Origin: Rhodospirillaceae bacterium
GTDB taxonomy: Bacteria; Pseudomonadota; Alphaproteobacteria; GCA-2731375
Assembly (NCBI GenBank): GCA_018701215.1
Contig: JABIWH010000032.1
Location: 1-64,000, forward strand
Length of the DNA: 64,000 nucleotides
Direction: 5' to 3'
Numbering within the stretch: the first letter of the stretch is position 1; each line of letters starts with the position of its first letter. The position numbers and the translations under genes were made by a program. Positions 34,253 through 44,028 of this stretch are shown here, in pieces. Under the pieces are notes generated by a model. It did no database searches. It saw only the letters and a list, made by a program, of their open reading frames with translations, and was not told the origin of the DNA.

Positions 34253-35650
34253 CTATACGGCCTTCACCCCATGGGTGGCAAACAGTTCCACCAATTCCGG
34301 CAGCCGGCTGATTTCGCTAATCGCCAGAGGGCTCTTGCGCTGTTTGCGGGCGGGCGGCGCCAGGGCCCGGGTGAAACCCAATTTGGCTGCTTCCTTCATG
34401 CGCAGTTCCGCCTGCGCGACGGGGCGAACCTCGCCTGACAGACTGATTTCTCCGAACAAAACCGCCTCTTGCGGCACCGGCACTTCCATCAACGATGACA
34501 CCAATGCGGCGGCCACGGCAAGATCGGCCGCCGGTTCATTGATGCGCAAACCGCCCGCCACATTCAAATAGACGTCATGGCCAGCCATGCCCAGGCCACA
34601 GCGGGCATCAAGCACCGCCAGCACCATGGCCAGGCGGTTGCCATCCCAGCCCACCACCGTGCGCCGTGGATTGCCGGGGGGCGAGGGCGCGACCAGGGCC
34701 TGAATTTCCACCAATACCGGGCGGCTGCCCTCCAGGCCGGCGAATACGGCGCTGCCCGAAATATCGCCCGCTTCGCCACGATTGGCCAGAAACAAGGCAG
34801 AGGGATTACTCACTTCCATCAGGCCGGCATCGCTCATCTCGAACACACCGATTTCGTCCGTCGGGCCATAACGGTTCTTAACGGCGCGCAGGATGCGGAA
34901 TTGATGGCCGCGTTCGCCCTCGAAATACAACACGCAGTCGACCATGTGCTCCAACACCCGTGGCCCGGCGATCTGGCCATCTTTGGTCACATGGCCCACC
35001 AGCAGCAGGCAGATTTCCTTGCGTTTGGCGGCTCGGATCAATTCCTGGGCCGAGGTACGAACCTGGCTGACAGTGCCGGGAGCAGATTCAATGCTGTCGA
35101 CGTACATGGTCTGGATCGAGTCTATAACCACCACCTTGGGGCTATCCGGGCTATCCATGGTGGCGACAATATCGCGCACCGAGGTCGCCGCCGCCAGATC
35201 CAGCGGCGCGCCCTCCAGGCCAAGACGCCGTGCCCGCATACGCACCTGGGCCGGTGCTTCCTCGCCCGAGATATAGGCACAGGCGACACCCTGTTGGGCC
35301 AGACGGGCGACCACTTGCAACAGAATGGTGGATTTGCCGATACCCGGATCGCCGCCAATCAGAATGGCCGAACCCGGCACCAGGCCGCCGCCGCAAACCC
35401 GGTCGAACTCGCCCAAACCAGAAACGGTACGCGGGCCTTCCATTTCACCATGCTGGTTCAGTTTGCGAAAATCCAGCACCCGGCCCCTGGTCCGGCCCCG
35501 GCCCGTACTTTCCAAGCCCTTTGGCGGGGCTTCCCGCGCGGCTTCCTCCGATATGGAGTTCCATTCACCGCAGGCCGAACAACGCCCGGACCATTTGCCA
35601 TGCGCCGCGCCACAGCTTTGACAGACAAAAATTTCAGCTGTCTTGGCCAC
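34253..35650 (-). CDS. radA: DNA repair protein RadA
   Basis: The 465-residue RecA-like branch-migration helicase starts with a four-Cys zinc finger (CQSCGAAHGKWSGRCSACGEW). It then has Walker A GGDPGIGKST, the RadA-specific motif as KNRYG (Phe of KNRFG replaced by Tyr), Walker B VVIDSIQTM, and a C-terminal Lon-like domain. A GTG at 35650 starts the protein; no earlier start fits. An interspersed palindromic repeat lies in its upstream spacer. Confidence 0.95.
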   Translation of the reverse strand: MAKTAEIFVCQSCGAAHGKWSGRCSACGEWNSISEEAAREAPPKGLESTGRGRTRGRVLDFRKLNQHGEMEGPRTVSGLGEFDRVCGGGLVPGSAILIGGDPGIGKSTILLQVVARLAQQGVACAYISGEEAPAQVRMRARRLGLEGAPLDLAAATSVRDIVATMDSPDSPKVVVIDSIQTMYVDSIESAPGTVSQVRTSAQELIRAAKRKEICLLLVGHVTKDGQIAGPRVLEHMVDCVLYFEGERGHQFRILRAVKNRYGPTDEIGVFEMSDAGLMEVSNPSALFLANRGEAGDISGSAVFAGLEGSRPVLVEIQALVAPSPPGNPRRTVVGWDGNRLAMVLAVLDARCGLGMAGHDVYLNVAGGLRINEPAADLAVAAALVSSLMEVPVPQEAVLFGEISLSGEVRPVAQAELRMKEAAKLGFTRALAPPARKQRKSPLAISEISRLPELVELFATHGVKAV

Positions 35651-35665
35651 CTAACACCTACACCC

Positions 35666-35780
35666 AGAGCAATTTTCAATTAACCGAAACCGCCCATGAC
35701 TTAGTTGGTGCGGTCCAAGTAATTGGTTCAATTGCTCTTCTCTTAAGAGTCTGAGCATGTTTTGAAAAACCATGCTCTAG
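35666..35780. repeat. interspersed palindromic element, copy B
   Basis: This has the same layout as copy A at 17827-17954: AGAGCAATT (35666-35674), an internal imperfect hairpin (ACCGCCCAT with TTGGTGCGGT), inverted AATTGCTCT (35730-35738), TCTTAAG, then ATGCTCTAG (35772-35780). The last CTA supplies the stop codon of the mlaF-like gene (35777-35779). The interior sequence differs from copy A while the ends are conserved, as in REP/MITE families. Confidence 0.75.
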
Positions 35781-36550
35781 GTTACTTCCAGGGCGAAGGG
35801 ACCGTCTTCGCGCCCGTGGATGAATTGATCCACGAAGTCATTGCCGCAATTATCGATCTCATCGACCCCGCCGGCCCAGATGATCTTGCCGCCATACAAC
35901 ATGGCTACCCGGTCGGCGATGGTTCGGGCGGACGACATATCATGGCTGATGGTCAGGGTGGTCGCGCCCAGATCCTGCACGCACTCGGTAATCAGATTGT
36001 TGATGATATCGCCCATGATCGGATCCAGCCCGGTCGTTGGCTCGTCAAAGAAAATAATATCCGGCTCCGTGGCGATGGCGCGGGCCAGGCCAACCCGCTT
36101 GCGCATGCCGCCCGACAGACCAGCCGGATCCGCCTCGGCCATATCCTCGCCCATGCCGACCTTGGCCAGTTTGTCGATGGCGATGATGCGGGCGGCTTCA
36201 CGTTCCATGCCGGCACCCTCGATCAGGCCAAAGGCAACGTTTTCCCAAACCGTCAGGGAATCGAACAGAGCAGCGGATTGAAACAGCATGCCGAATTTGG
36301 TCAAAATCCGCTCCCGCTCCGTCCCGCGCAGATCCACGGTATCCTCACCATCGATACGGATGCGGCCTTGGTCGGGATGCAGCAGGCCCAGAATACATTT
36401 CAACATCACCGATTTGCCGGTACCAGAACCGCCGATAACCACCACTGATTCGCCCTGGGATAAGGCCAGGTTCAAGCCGTTCAGCACCACTTTCGGGCCA
36501 AACGATTTGTGCACGTCGATTAATTCAAGGCGCGGTGTATCCGTCATCAT
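35777..36550 (-). CDS. mlaF: phospholipid transport ABC ATPase, MlaF-like
   Basis: The 257-residue ATPase has Walker A GGSGTGKS, signature LSGGMRKRVGLARAI, Walker B IIFFDEPTTGLDPI and H-loop SHDM. These match the MlaF/Ttg2A/MkL subfamily that powers phospholipid trafficking between membranes. It follows mlaE by eight bases. Its stop codon lies inside an interspersed repeat, which truncates or replaces the original 3' end. No mlaD, mlaC or mlaB is adjacent. Confidence 0.88.
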   Translation of the reverse strand: MMTDTPRLELIDVHKSFGPKVVLNGLNLALSQGESVVVIGGSGTGKSVMLKCILGLLHPDQGRIRIDGEDTVDLRGTERERILTKFGMLFQSAALFDSLTVWENVAFGLIEGAGMEREAARIIAIDKLAKVGMGEDMAEADPAGLSGGMRKRVGLARAIATEPDIIFFDEPTTGLDPIMGDIINNLITECVQDLGATTLTISHDMSSARTIADRVAMLYGGKIIWAGGVDEIDNCGNDFVDQFIHGREDGPFALEVT

Positions 36551-36558
36551 TCAGGTCA

Positions 36559-37335
36559 TCATTGCGAAAAGAAGGCCTCGGTAACGAAATAGTTCGAAAT
36601 CAAAATCAGGATCAGCGAAGAAACCACCGCATCCGTCGTCGCCTTGCCCACCCCTTGGGCCCCGCCCTTGGAGTTGAAGCCATGGTAGCAGCCCATCAGG
36701 GCGATCAAAAAGCCGAACACCGCTGCCTTCACCAGGCCGGAAGTGACATCCATGGCCTCGAGAAAATCAAAAGTGTTCTTCAGATATACGGCACTGTTGA
36801 AGTCCAGGCGGTGAATACCCACCAGATAGCCGCCCATGACACCGATGATGTCGGCGATCAGCACCAGGATCGGCGTGGTGATGGTAGCGGCGACCAGACG
36901 GGGCACCACCAAATAGCGGAATGGATTGGTTTGCAGAGTGATCAGGGCGTCCAGTTGCTCGGTCACCTTCATGGTGCCCAGTTCCGCCGCAATTGCCGCG
37001 CCGACCCGGCCACCCAGCATCAGGCCCGCCAGCACCGGGCCCAGTTCGCGGGTCAAGCCCACGACGACGATATTCGGCACCGCGCTTTCCGCACCGAAAC
37101 GGGCGGAGCCAAGATAAATTTGCAAGGCCAGCACCGCGCCCGTGAACAGCGCCGTCATGCCCACCACGGGCAGGGAATAATAACCGATGGTCATCATCTG
37201 CTGCAGGCACAGGCGCCAATAGAACGGCGGCGTCACCACGGCCGACAATGATCGGCCCGTGAACATGGACAAGCGCCCGACCGTGGCCAGAAAACTCAAA
37301 AATATGCGGCCCACCGCCGCCAATGGATTACTCAT
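36559..37335 (-). CDS. mlaE: phospholipid transport permease, MlaE-like
   Basis: The 258-residue membrane permease has about five or six helices. The MlaE-family signature is LTRELGPVLAGLMLGGRVGAAIAAELGTMKVTEQLDAL in the centre, followed by VPRLVAATITTPILVLIADI. Together with the MlaF-like ATPase it forms the inner-membrane core of a phospholipid-transport complex. It overlaps the alr stop by eight bases, so alr-mlaE-mlaF are cotranscribed. Confidence 0.9.
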   Translation of the reverse strand: MSNPLAAVGRIFLSFLATVGRLSMFTGRSLSAVVTPPFYWRLCLQQMMTIGYYSLPVVGMTALFTGAVLALQIYLGSARFGAESAVPNIVVVGLTRELGPVLAGLMLGGRVGAAIAAELGTMKVTEQLDALITLQTNPFRYLVVPRLVAATITTPILVLIADIIGVMGGYLVGIHRLDFNSAVYLKNTFDFLEAMDVTSGLVKAAVFGFLIALMGCYHGFNSKGGAQGVGKATTDAVVSSLILILISNYFVTEAFFSQ

Positions 37336-38431
37336 CTTGGATGTTTCCCGGCACCTGACCCACGTATTGCCGATGATAGCGCCGGCCCAGAGAGGTTAGA
37401 ATTTCGTAGCCGATGGTACCGGCACGGGCGGCTACCTCGTCAACCGTATCACCGTCGCCGCCAATCAGATCCACCACTGCCCCCGCCCGCGCCGCCTGCA
37501 TCGGCACGTCGGTGACATCCAGTGTGATTAGGTCCATGGAAACGCGCCCCACGATTGGTACCGAAACGCCGGCAAGACAGCCCATCCCCTGTCCGGATAA
37601 TGAGCGCAAATAGCCATCGGCATAACCCACTGGAACCGTGGCAATGCGCCGGGGTCCCGTGGCCCGATGGGTGGCACCGTAGCCAACGCTCTGAGGGGTG
37701 TCAATTTCCCGCACTTGAATGATCTTGCCTGCCAGACGGACCACCTGCCGCATGGGGTTTGCGGCGCCAGGTGTCGGGTTGCCGCCATAGAGGGCGATGC
37801 CGGGCCGGACCAAATCGTAGTGATAGCCGGGGCCTAGGAAAATGGCGGAGGAATTGGCCAAAGAGGCCGGTCTTGCGGGCAACGTGGCGCGCAGGCGGTC
37901 AAACAATTGCCGCTGTTGTTCGTTCATTTCATGGCCGGCTTCATCGGCGCAGGCGAGATGGCTGACGACAAGCCGCAGGTCAATATTTTCCAACCGTCCC
38001 GGCGCGGCAGCCAGGGCGGCGGCGTCATCCGGGCTCAAGCCGAGGCGATTCATCCCCGTATCGAGATGCAGGGCGGCGGCGCCCGTCCAGTGTTCAAGCT
38101 GCTCCAGGGAATTCAGCACCGGCCGCAATTCATGGGCCCTGAAATCGCCTTCCGTACCCGGCAGGATGCCATTCAGTATATATATTGCTGCGTGGCCACC
38201 GAGGGTCTGGCGCAAGGCGATGCCTTCCGCCATATGGGCGACGAAGAAAGTCTTGCAGCCCGCCGCCGCCAGCACCGGCGCGACCCGGTCGGCACCCAGG
38301 CCGTAGGCATCGGCCTTGACCACGGCGGCGCATTCAGCCGGTGCCGCGCGTTGCTTCAGAATTTCATAATTTGCCGCCAGAGCGGCCAGGTCGATCTCCA
38401 GGATCGCGCCAGCCTGGAACTTAGTGACCAT
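37328..38431 (-). CDS. alr: alanine racemase
   Basis: The PLP enzyme of 367 residues makes D-alanine for peptidoglycan. The PLP lysine is in AAVVKADAYGLGA (about Lys39). TGMNRLG and the C-terminal catalytic tyrosine region VGYGATHRA (about residue 250) are present. It overlaps the end of dnaB by 11 bases, following it on the same strand, a common alphaproteobacterial arrangement (dnaB-alr). Confidence 0.95.
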   Translation of the reverse strand: MVTKFQAGAILEIDLAALAANYEILKQRAAPAECAAVVKADAYGLGADRVAPVLAAAGCKTFFVAHMAEGIALRQTLGGHAAIYILNGILPGTEGDFRAHELRPVLNSLEQLEHWTGAAALHLDTGMNRLGLSPDDAAALAAAPGRLENIDLRLVVSHLACADEAGHEMNEQQRQLFDRLRATLPARPASLANSSAIFLGPGYHYDLVRPGIALYGGNPTPGAANPMRQVVRLAGKIIQVREIDTPQSVGYGATHRATGPRRIATVPVGYADGYLRSLSGQGMGCLAGVSVPIVGRVSMDLITLDVTDVPMQAARAGAVVDLIGGDGDTVDEVAARAGTIGYEILTSLGRRYHRQYVGQVPGNIQDE

Positions 38432-39938
38432 CGGGATAATGGCCTACCTCAAGGTTCGAAAACTTGGTGAACTCACGCTCGAACTGCAAACGCACGGTGC
38501 CGGTGGGGCCATGGCGCTGCTTGCCGATGATAACCTCGGCGACGCCGTGGATCTGATCCGCTTTTTCCAGCCATTTGGCATGGTCAGGGGTATCGGGTTC
38601 GGGCTGTTTACGCTCGTGATAATATTCTTCCCGGTAGACGAACATCACCACGTCGGCATCCTGCTCGATCGAGCCAGATTCACGCAGATCCGACAGCAAG
38701 GGCCGCTTGTCCTCCCGCGCCTCGACCTGCCTGGATAGCTGCGACAGCGCCAATACGGGGATATCCAGTTCCTTGGCCAGCGCTTTCAGGCCCTGGGTAA
38801 TCTCGGATATTTCCTGCACCCGGTTTTCGCCCCGCCCGGTGCCACGCAATAACTGCAGGTAATCGACCACCACCAGGCCCAGGTCGTGCTGCCGCTTCAA
38901 GCGCCGGGCCCGCGTGCGCAGGGCCGAGACGGTCAGGGCCGGCGTATCATCGATATACAGCGGCGCCTGTTCAATGGCCTGGGAGGCGGTGACCAGCCGG
39001 GAAAACTCGTCCGAGGTTATTTCGCCGCGGCGGATTTTTTCCGAACTGATACGGGCCTGCTCGGCCAATAGACGGGTGGCCAATTGCTCGGCCGACATTT
39101 CCAGGCTGAAAAATGCCGCGACCGCGCCATCGACAACCACCTCCTGGCCGTCTTCCTGACGTTTCCGTTTGATGTGATGGGCCGCGTGAAAGGCGATATT
39201 GGCGGCCAGGGCGGATTTACCCATGGCCGGCCGGCCAGCCAGGATGATTAGATCCGAGGGATGCAAGCCGCCCAGTTTCTGGTCCAGATCCGCCAGACCG
39301 GAGGAAACCCCCATCATCTGGCCGTCCCGCTGGAAGGCCGCCGCCGCCATCTCGATGGAGGTGGCGAGGACACTGTCGAATGACATCAGCCCCCGGTCCG
39401 CCTGGCCGTGTTCGGCCAATTGGAACAGATCCTGTTCCGCCGTCTCGATCTGGTCGTTGGCCTCGACTTCCACATCCGCCTCGTAGGCGTCGTTGACCAT
39501 GGCCTCGCCAATCTCGATCAAGCCGCGGCGCAGGGCCAAATCGAATATGGCGCGGCCATAATGCTGGGCGTTGATCACGCTCACGGCGGCACCGGCCAGA
39601 CGGGCCAGGTATTGCGCTCCGCCCACTTCCGCCAAGGCCTCGTCCTGATCAAAGAAATACTTCAACGTCACCGGATTGGCGATCTGTCCCCGCTCAATCA
39701 ATTTCAGGGCGGCGGCAAAAATGCGCTGATGGCCGGGTTCCGAGAAATGTTCCGGGCGCAGGAAATCCGTGACCCGGCTGGCGGCTTCATTGTTGACAAG
39801 GATTGCGCCTAACAGAGCCTGTTCGGCTTCCAGATTGGCGGGCGGAGTGCGGTATTCGGCGCCGGCGACCACCTGCTCTTCAAGAGACGGATCGCCAATG
39901 GTGGCCAAGACCGGATTATTTGTGCTGTCTGCGTTCAT
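38421..39938 (-). CDS. dnaB: replicative DNA helicase
   Basis: This hexameric helicase of 505 residues has an N-terminal DnaG-interacting helical domain (PPANLEAEQALLGAILVNNEAASRV) and a linker. The RecA-like core contains Walker A GRPAMGKSALAANIA, VAAFFSLEMSAEQLATRLL, Walker B GLVVVDYLQLL and the FREI-type DLRESGSIEQDADVVMFVYR. I chose the ATG at 39938 (MNADSTNN); a GTG six codons upstream is possible. It lies upstream of alr, and cfa ends 212 bases before its start. Confidence 0.96.
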   Translation of the reverse strand: MNADSTNNPVLATIGDPSLEEQVVAGAEYRTPPANLEAEQALLGAILVNNEAASRVTDFLRPEHFSEPGHQRIFAAALKLIERGQIANPVTLKYFFDQDEALAEVGGAQYLARLAGAAVSVINAQHYGRAIFDLALRRGLIEIGEAMVNDAYEADVEVEANDQIETAEQDLFQLAEHGQADRGLMSFDSVLATSIEMAAAAFQRDGQMMGVSSGLADLDQKLGGLHPSDLIILAGRPAMGKSALAANIAFHAAHHIKRKRQEDGQEVVVDGAVAAFFSLEMSAEQLATRLLAEQARISSEKIRRGEITSDEFSRLVTASQAIEQAPLYIDDTPALTVSALRTRARRLKRQHDLGLVVVDYLQLLRGTGRGENRVQEISEITQGLKALAKELDIPVLALSQLSRQVEAREDKRPLLSDLRESGSIEQDADVVMFVYREEYYHERKQPEPDTPDHAKWLEKADQIHGVAEVIIGKQRHGPTGTVRLQFEREFTKFSNLEVGHYPDGH

Positions 39939-40150
39939 CTGAAGGCAACCTATCACGAGCCGGCCCCAGCTTCGCCCCGGCTGATGTCCCCAGGCCCGGA
40001 AAAGCTGTGGGCAACAAAATTTTTAATTCAGTGAATCACCTTGATAACTACCCCTGCGCCATGGAAACAAACGATAATTCGAGGCATTGCCAAGTGGGCC
40101 ATCGTTTGGGCTATTTTTCCAGCCGGGGCTGGATATTTTCACAAATCGAC

Positions 40151-41398
40151 TTAGGCCGCGCGCGAATCGGATCTTGCGAGCTGTCCCGGCCGCCGTCTTT
40201 CGCCATCGAGTATGTAATCGCGGGTCTCGGGCACCGCGTCGGGGTTCTTGGCCAGCTGCACCTGGAAAACCACATGCCCACCGTGGCGGAAGGCGACTTC
40301 GGCGCCGCATAGGTAGAAATCCCACATGCGCGCAAATCTCTCATCGAACAGGGCAATAACCTGATCGCGGTTGGCCTGAAAGCGCTGTCGCCAGTGACGC
40401 AGGGTCTCGGCATATTGCAGGCGGAATATCTCCACGTCGGTGATGTACAGATCAGCCTTTTCCACGGCTGCGGAAATTTCAGAAAGCGAAGGGCTGTAGC
40501 CACCGGGAAAGATGTACTTGTTGAGCCAGGGATTGGTCGCGCCAGGACCGTCGGCCCGGCCAATGGTATGCACAACGGCGATACCGTCGTCAGTCAAAAG
40601 TTCCCGCACTTTGTCGAAATACTCACGGTAATGGTTTAATCCCACATGCTCGAACATCCCGACCGAGACAATGCGTTCGAACGGCCCCTCGACTGCCCGG
40701 TAGTCCTCCAATGCGAACGAGACGAAGCCCGCCAAGCCCGCCTCAGCGGCCCGCTGGTTGGAGAGCTTATGTTGTTCTTCCGATAACGTGACGCCGTGGA
40801 CCAGAACCTGCTCGTTCCGGGCCAGATACAGCCCCATGCCACCCCAACCCGAACCTATGTCGAGTACCCTTTGACCTGGCTGCAATGCCAGTTTGGCGGC
40901 CAGGTGCCGCTTTTTCCGCAGTTGCGCTGTTTCCAGATCATCTTCGGGAGATTGAAAATAGGCGCAGGAGTATTGCCGATCCGAATCCAGAAATAGATCA
41001 TACAGCGCACTTGTCAGATCATAGTGATGGGCCACATTGGCGCGGGCCCGGTGTGCGGGATTGTATTGCCGCAACCGGCGGACAGCCTCGCGCAGGGGCG
41101 TCATAAATTGTTTCTGCAGCCAATGGTCGGGCTGCCGCCAACCGATATTCTTAGAGGCTAAATCCAGAAAATCATAAATACCGGCATCTTCCACCGTCAA
41201 TGTGCCATCCATATAGGCCTCGCCGGTGTAAAGCATGGGGTTGGCGAACAATTTCCAATGCAAATCCCGGGTATGCAGGCGGATCGTGACCGCCGGACCA
41301 TCCAGTGTCCCCTTGAAAACATGGCGGCGGCCCGTGGCATCAATGACCGTCAAACAACCTGTATGGATCAAACGACGCAGAAAACTTGCTAACAACAT
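40151..41398 (-). CDS. cfa: cyclopropane-fatty-acyl-phospholipid synthase
   Basis: The 415-residue SAM enzyme adds a methylene bridge to unsaturated acyl chains of membrane phospholipids. It shows the Cfa N-terminal domain (VTIRLHTRDLHWKLFANPMLYTGEAYMDGTL), then ANVAHHYDLTSALYDLFLDSDRQYSCAYF, SAM motif VLDIGSGWGGMGLYLA and EMFEHVG-type GMFEHVGLNHYREYF. The ATG at 41398 follows GGAG by six bases, better than the TTG at 41404. Confidence 0.92.
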   Translation of the reverse strand: MLLASFLRRLIHTGCLTVIDATGRRHVFKGTLDGPAVTIRLHTRDLHWKLFANPMLYTGEAYMDGTLTVEDAGIYDFLDLASKNIGWRQPDHWLQKQFMTPLREAVRRLRQYNPAHRARANVAHHYDLTSALYDLFLDSDRQYSCAYFQSPEDDLETAQLRKKRHLAAKLALQPGQRVLDIGSGWGGMGLYLARNEQVLVHGVTLSEEQHKLSNQRAAEAGLAGFVSFALEDYRAVEGPFERIVSVGMFEHVGLNHYREYFDKVRELLTDDGIAVVHTIGRADGPGATNPWLNKYIFPGGYSPSLSEISAAVEKADLYITDVEIFRLQYAETLRHWRQRFQANRDQVIALFDERFARMWDFYLCGAEVAFRHGGHVVFQVQLAKNPDAVPETRDYILDGERRRPGQLARSDSRAA

Positions 41399-41540
41399 GA
41401 CCAACTCCGTGGCAAATTACTCTCTGTGACGGCTTCCTTTCATACGGCGTCCACGGCCCACGCCGTGGATGCTCAAAGGTTAACTCAAACCCGGTGCTGG
41501 GGTAAAGAATTTTAGGTTATGACAAATATTATTTCCGGGC

Positions 41541-41577
41541 AAAAAAACAGGGCGGCCTGGATTTCCGGGCCGCCCTG
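41541..41577 (-). terminator. intrinsic terminator of rplI
   Basis: On the minus strand, CAGGGCGGCC (41568-41577) pairs perfectly with GGCCGCCCTG (41548-41557) over a ten-base loop. Seven T residues (41541-41547) follow directly. This is a textbook terminator 28 bases after the rplI stop, ending the rpsF-rpsR-DUF2232-rplI operon. Confidence 0.92.
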
Positions 41578-41604
41578 AATTTGCTTTAGGATAGATTGCT
41601 GAAA

Positions 41605-42231
41605 TCAGCCGTCTTCGGTTTCCGAGACGTCCGCCTCGGCCACCTCGGCATCGGATGCATCGTCCGCGGCGGCTTCCTCGCCGTCGTCGTCGGCATCGTC
41701 CGTGTCATCAAAGACTTCCATGACCAGATCATCTTCTGCCTCGGCGTTGATATCCTCGCCGGCGGCCTGACGCTCGGCCTCCGCCTCCGAGCGGGCGACA
41801 TTGGCGATGACTTCCACGCTGACTTCCGGGTGCAGGTTGACCTGAACCGGATGCAGACCGAGGGCCTTGATCGGCCGGGTCAGCACGATCTGGGTGCGGT
41901 CAACTTTAAAACCGACACCATCCAGGCCCTCCGTCACATCACGGGCCGCGACGGAACCGTAAAGCTGGCCCGACTCGCCCGCCTGCCGGATCACCACGAA
42001 GGTCGCTTCCTCCATGGTTCTCGCGACGGCCTCGGCCTCGCCCCGGCGTTCCAGGTTACGCGCCTCAAACTCCGTCCGCCGGGCCTCGAATGCGGCCAGG
42101 TTTTCCGCCGTGGCACGCTGTGCCTTGCCCTGGGGCAGCAGATAGTTGCGGGCATAACCGTTCTTGACACTGACCACATCGCCCATTTGGCCAAGTGACT
42201 CAATTCGTTCCATTAGGACGACGTCCATCAT
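41605..42231 (-). CDS. rplI: 50S ribosomal protein L9
   Basis: The 208-residue protein starts MMDVVLMERIESLGQMGDVVSVKNGYARNYLLPQGKA, the L9 N-terminal domain that binds 23S rRNA, then a helical connector and the C-terminal domain (about 75-150). An extra acidic tail of about 50 residues (Asp/Glu/Ala rich) follows, as in many alphaproteobacteria. The start overlaps the stop of the DUF2232 gene. It ends just before a strong terminator. Confidence 0.96.
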   Translation of the reverse strand: MMDVVLMERIESLGQMGDVVSVKNGYARNYLLPQGKAQRATAENLAAFEARRTEFEARNLERRGEAEAVARTMEEATFVVIRQAGESGQLYGSVAARDVTEGLDGVGFKVDRTQIVLTRPIKALGLHPVQVNLHPEVSVEVIANVARSEAEAERQAAGEDINAEAEDDLVMEVFDDTDDADDDGEEAAADDASDAEVAEADVSETEDG

Positions 42232-43178
42232 TCCTCCTTGTCGGCGCTATCGCCGCTGTCTCCGGCATCGCCGGTGTTGCTCGATTTATTGCCGCGCGCC
42301 AGACGCAGCACCGCATTCAAAAGGCCAAGGCCGGCAACCAGGACCGGCAGGGGCCACAAAAACAATAATCCGTAAAACAAAATCAATATGCCCAGGCGAC
42401 CTTTCCAGGGCCGGAAAAAGCCATGGACAACGCCCAAACCGAGCACGAAATACGGCACAATGGCGATCGCTGCAAGGGTTTTACCAAATACGCCCATTAA
42501 TCCCGTCATGGACGACAGCAATAAAGCCGCTAACAAGGTGCCGATCCAGGCCATTGGCAGACTGATATCCGCCAATTTCGGGCTCGGCGCAATGTTGTAA
42601 CCGAAACGCACCAACAGCCCCTGGGCCAGCACGCCATTGAAAATCAAACCCAGGGTCCAGGACACGGCAAAGAACGCCGGCAGATATTCGACCAAGGCCA
42701 TCAGCACTTCGCGCTGCTCGGCGTTCGGAAACTGATCCGCGAACGGCGCCATGACCGCATTCAAATAGGCCATCAAACCGTCACCGAACAGACTTAACCC
42801 GGCCAGGCCAAAAACCAACCCGGCCACCGCCATGCCCGCCAGCCATAACAGCAAATGACCCGGCGGATACCAATGCGCCTGACCCTGCGCATCACTACGC
42901 GACAACAGGGCCTGACGGCAGATGACAATCACCGGCAGGCCGTAAAACACGGCCTGGGTCGCGGCAAAGCCTGGTCCGGCGAACAGCATACTCAAACCAC
43001 CGGCCACCAGAACGGCGATGACGGCACCCCGCACCCCCAACCCCAAACCGGCCATGAACAACGGCAGCGGCGCGATATAGGCCAGCAACAGGCCACCCGC
43101 GGCAGGCAGCGCCAGGGCCCCCTGCAACAGACCGCTGACCACGCCGGCCGCGATGGCGATCAGATTGAAGTGCAACAT
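42228..43178 (-). CDS. DUF2232 polytopic membrane protein
   Basis: A 316-residue protein with about eight hydrophobic helices, matching the DUF2232/YybS-like family that lies between rpsR and rplI in many bacteria. The last about 20 residues are polar (NKSSNTGDAGDSGDSADKEE). The function is unknown; ECF-transporter S-component-like topology has been suggested for the family. It overlaps rplI by four bases, so it is cotranslated with the ribosomal genes. Confidence 0.82.
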   Translation of the reverse strand: MLHFNLIAIAAGVVSGLLQGALALPAAGGLLLAYIAPLPLFMAGLGLGVRGAVIAVLVAGGLSMLFAGPGFAATQAVFYGLPVIVICRQALLSRSDAQGQAHWYPPGHLLLWLAGMAVAGLVFGLAGLSLFGDGLMAYLNAVMAPFADQFPNAEQREVLMALVEYLPAFFAVSWTLGLIFNGVLAQGLLVRFGYNIAPSPKLADISLPMAWIGTLLAALLLSSMTGLMGVFGKTLAAIAIVPYFVLGLGVVHGFFRPWKGRLGILILFYGLLFLWPLPVLVAGLGLLNAVLRLARGNKSSNTGDAGDSGDSADKEE

Positions 43179-43258
43179 TCTATTTGCAACATGGCATTTG
43201 GCCGCCGGTTATTGCCCGGCGCCTAAAAAATCCGCCCGTCGGGCTATTGCGAAACGCC

Positions 43259-43516
43259 CTATTGCAGGACGAACGGCAATAACGCCAGGATCCGCGCCCG
43301 CTTGATGGCCCGGGCCAGTTCGCGCTGTTTCTTGGCCGAGACCGCCGTGATGCGGCTGGGAACAATCTTGCCCCGCTCGGACAAATAACGTTGCAGCGTG
43401 CGCACGTCCTTGTAATCGATCTTGGGTGAATTGGCGCCCGAGAACGGGCAGGTCTTGCGCCGGCGGTAAAACGGGCGGCGCAAGGGCAGTTGGGAAATTC
43501 TGACGTCCTGTGCCAT
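43259..43516 (-). CDS. rpsR: 30S ribosomal protein S18
   Basis: The 85-residue protein has the S18 signature [42 protein letters not shown] and [24 protein letters not shown]. It dimerises with S6 on the platform of the small subunit. GAGGAG lies ahead of the ATG. It is five bases after rpsF. Confidence 0.98.
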   Translation of the reverse strand: MAQDVRISQLPLRRPFYRRRKTCPFSGANSPKIDYKDVRTLQRYLSERGKIVPSRITAVSAKKQRELARAIKRARILALLPFVLQ

Positions 43517-43521
43517 TTGTT

Positions 43522-44010
43522 CTACTCCTCGGCGCTTGCTGTGGTTTCGCTCTCGCCGCCGTCAGCGGCAGGGGCAGCGGCAGCGGCCGGGGCTGCGGCG
43601 GGGGATTCCCGGTCACCGCGGTCCTCGCGGTCGCGTCCGCCCTCACGATCACGGCCGCCTTCACGGGGGCGGCGGTCGCCGCGTCCACCGCGGGACTGCA
43701 TCATCACGGAAGGGCCTTCTTCCAGCTCTTCGACGCGCACGGTCATGTAACGGATCACGTCCTCGTGCAGGCGCATGTTGCGTTCCAGCTCTTGCACCGC
43801 ATCTGACGGTGCATCCAGGTTCAACAACACATAATGACCCTTGCGATTTTTCTTGATGCGGTATGTCAGACCGCGCACGCCCCAATATTCGTTCTTGGGC
43901 ACCGAACCGCCATTATCCGTCACCAATTTGGTGAATTCCTCGGTCATGGCTTCGACTTGCTGGGATGAAACATCCTGGCGTGCAATAAACACGTTTTCGT
44001 ATAACGGCAT
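43522..44010 (-). CDS. rpsF: 30S ribosomal protein S6
   Basis: The 162-residue protein begins [26 protein letters not shown] and includes [27 protein letters not shown] and [20 protein letters not shown]. The C-terminal tail is extended, with repeated [15 protein letters not shown] then an Ala-rich acidic end. I chose the ATG at 44010; the long upstream frame is leader. Expression is probably autoregulated by S6:S18 through the leader hairpin at 44029-44063. Confidence 0.97.
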   Translation of the reverse strand: MPLYENVFIARQDVSSQQVEAMTEEFTKLVTDNGGSVPKNEYWGVRGLTYRIKKNRKGHYVLLNLDAPSDAVQELERNMRLHEDVIRYMTVRVEELEEGPSVMMQSRGGRGDRRPREGGRDREGGRDREDRGDRESPAAAPAAAAAPAADGGESETTASAEE

Positions 44011-44028
44011 ACCTGTCCGTCGCTCCTT

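Noticed and set aside
40120..40136. Hairpin CCAGCCGGGGCTGG as a cfa terminator
   Set aside because: On the minus strand the 6-bp stem is followed by A residues, not T, so it lacks the required U-tract.
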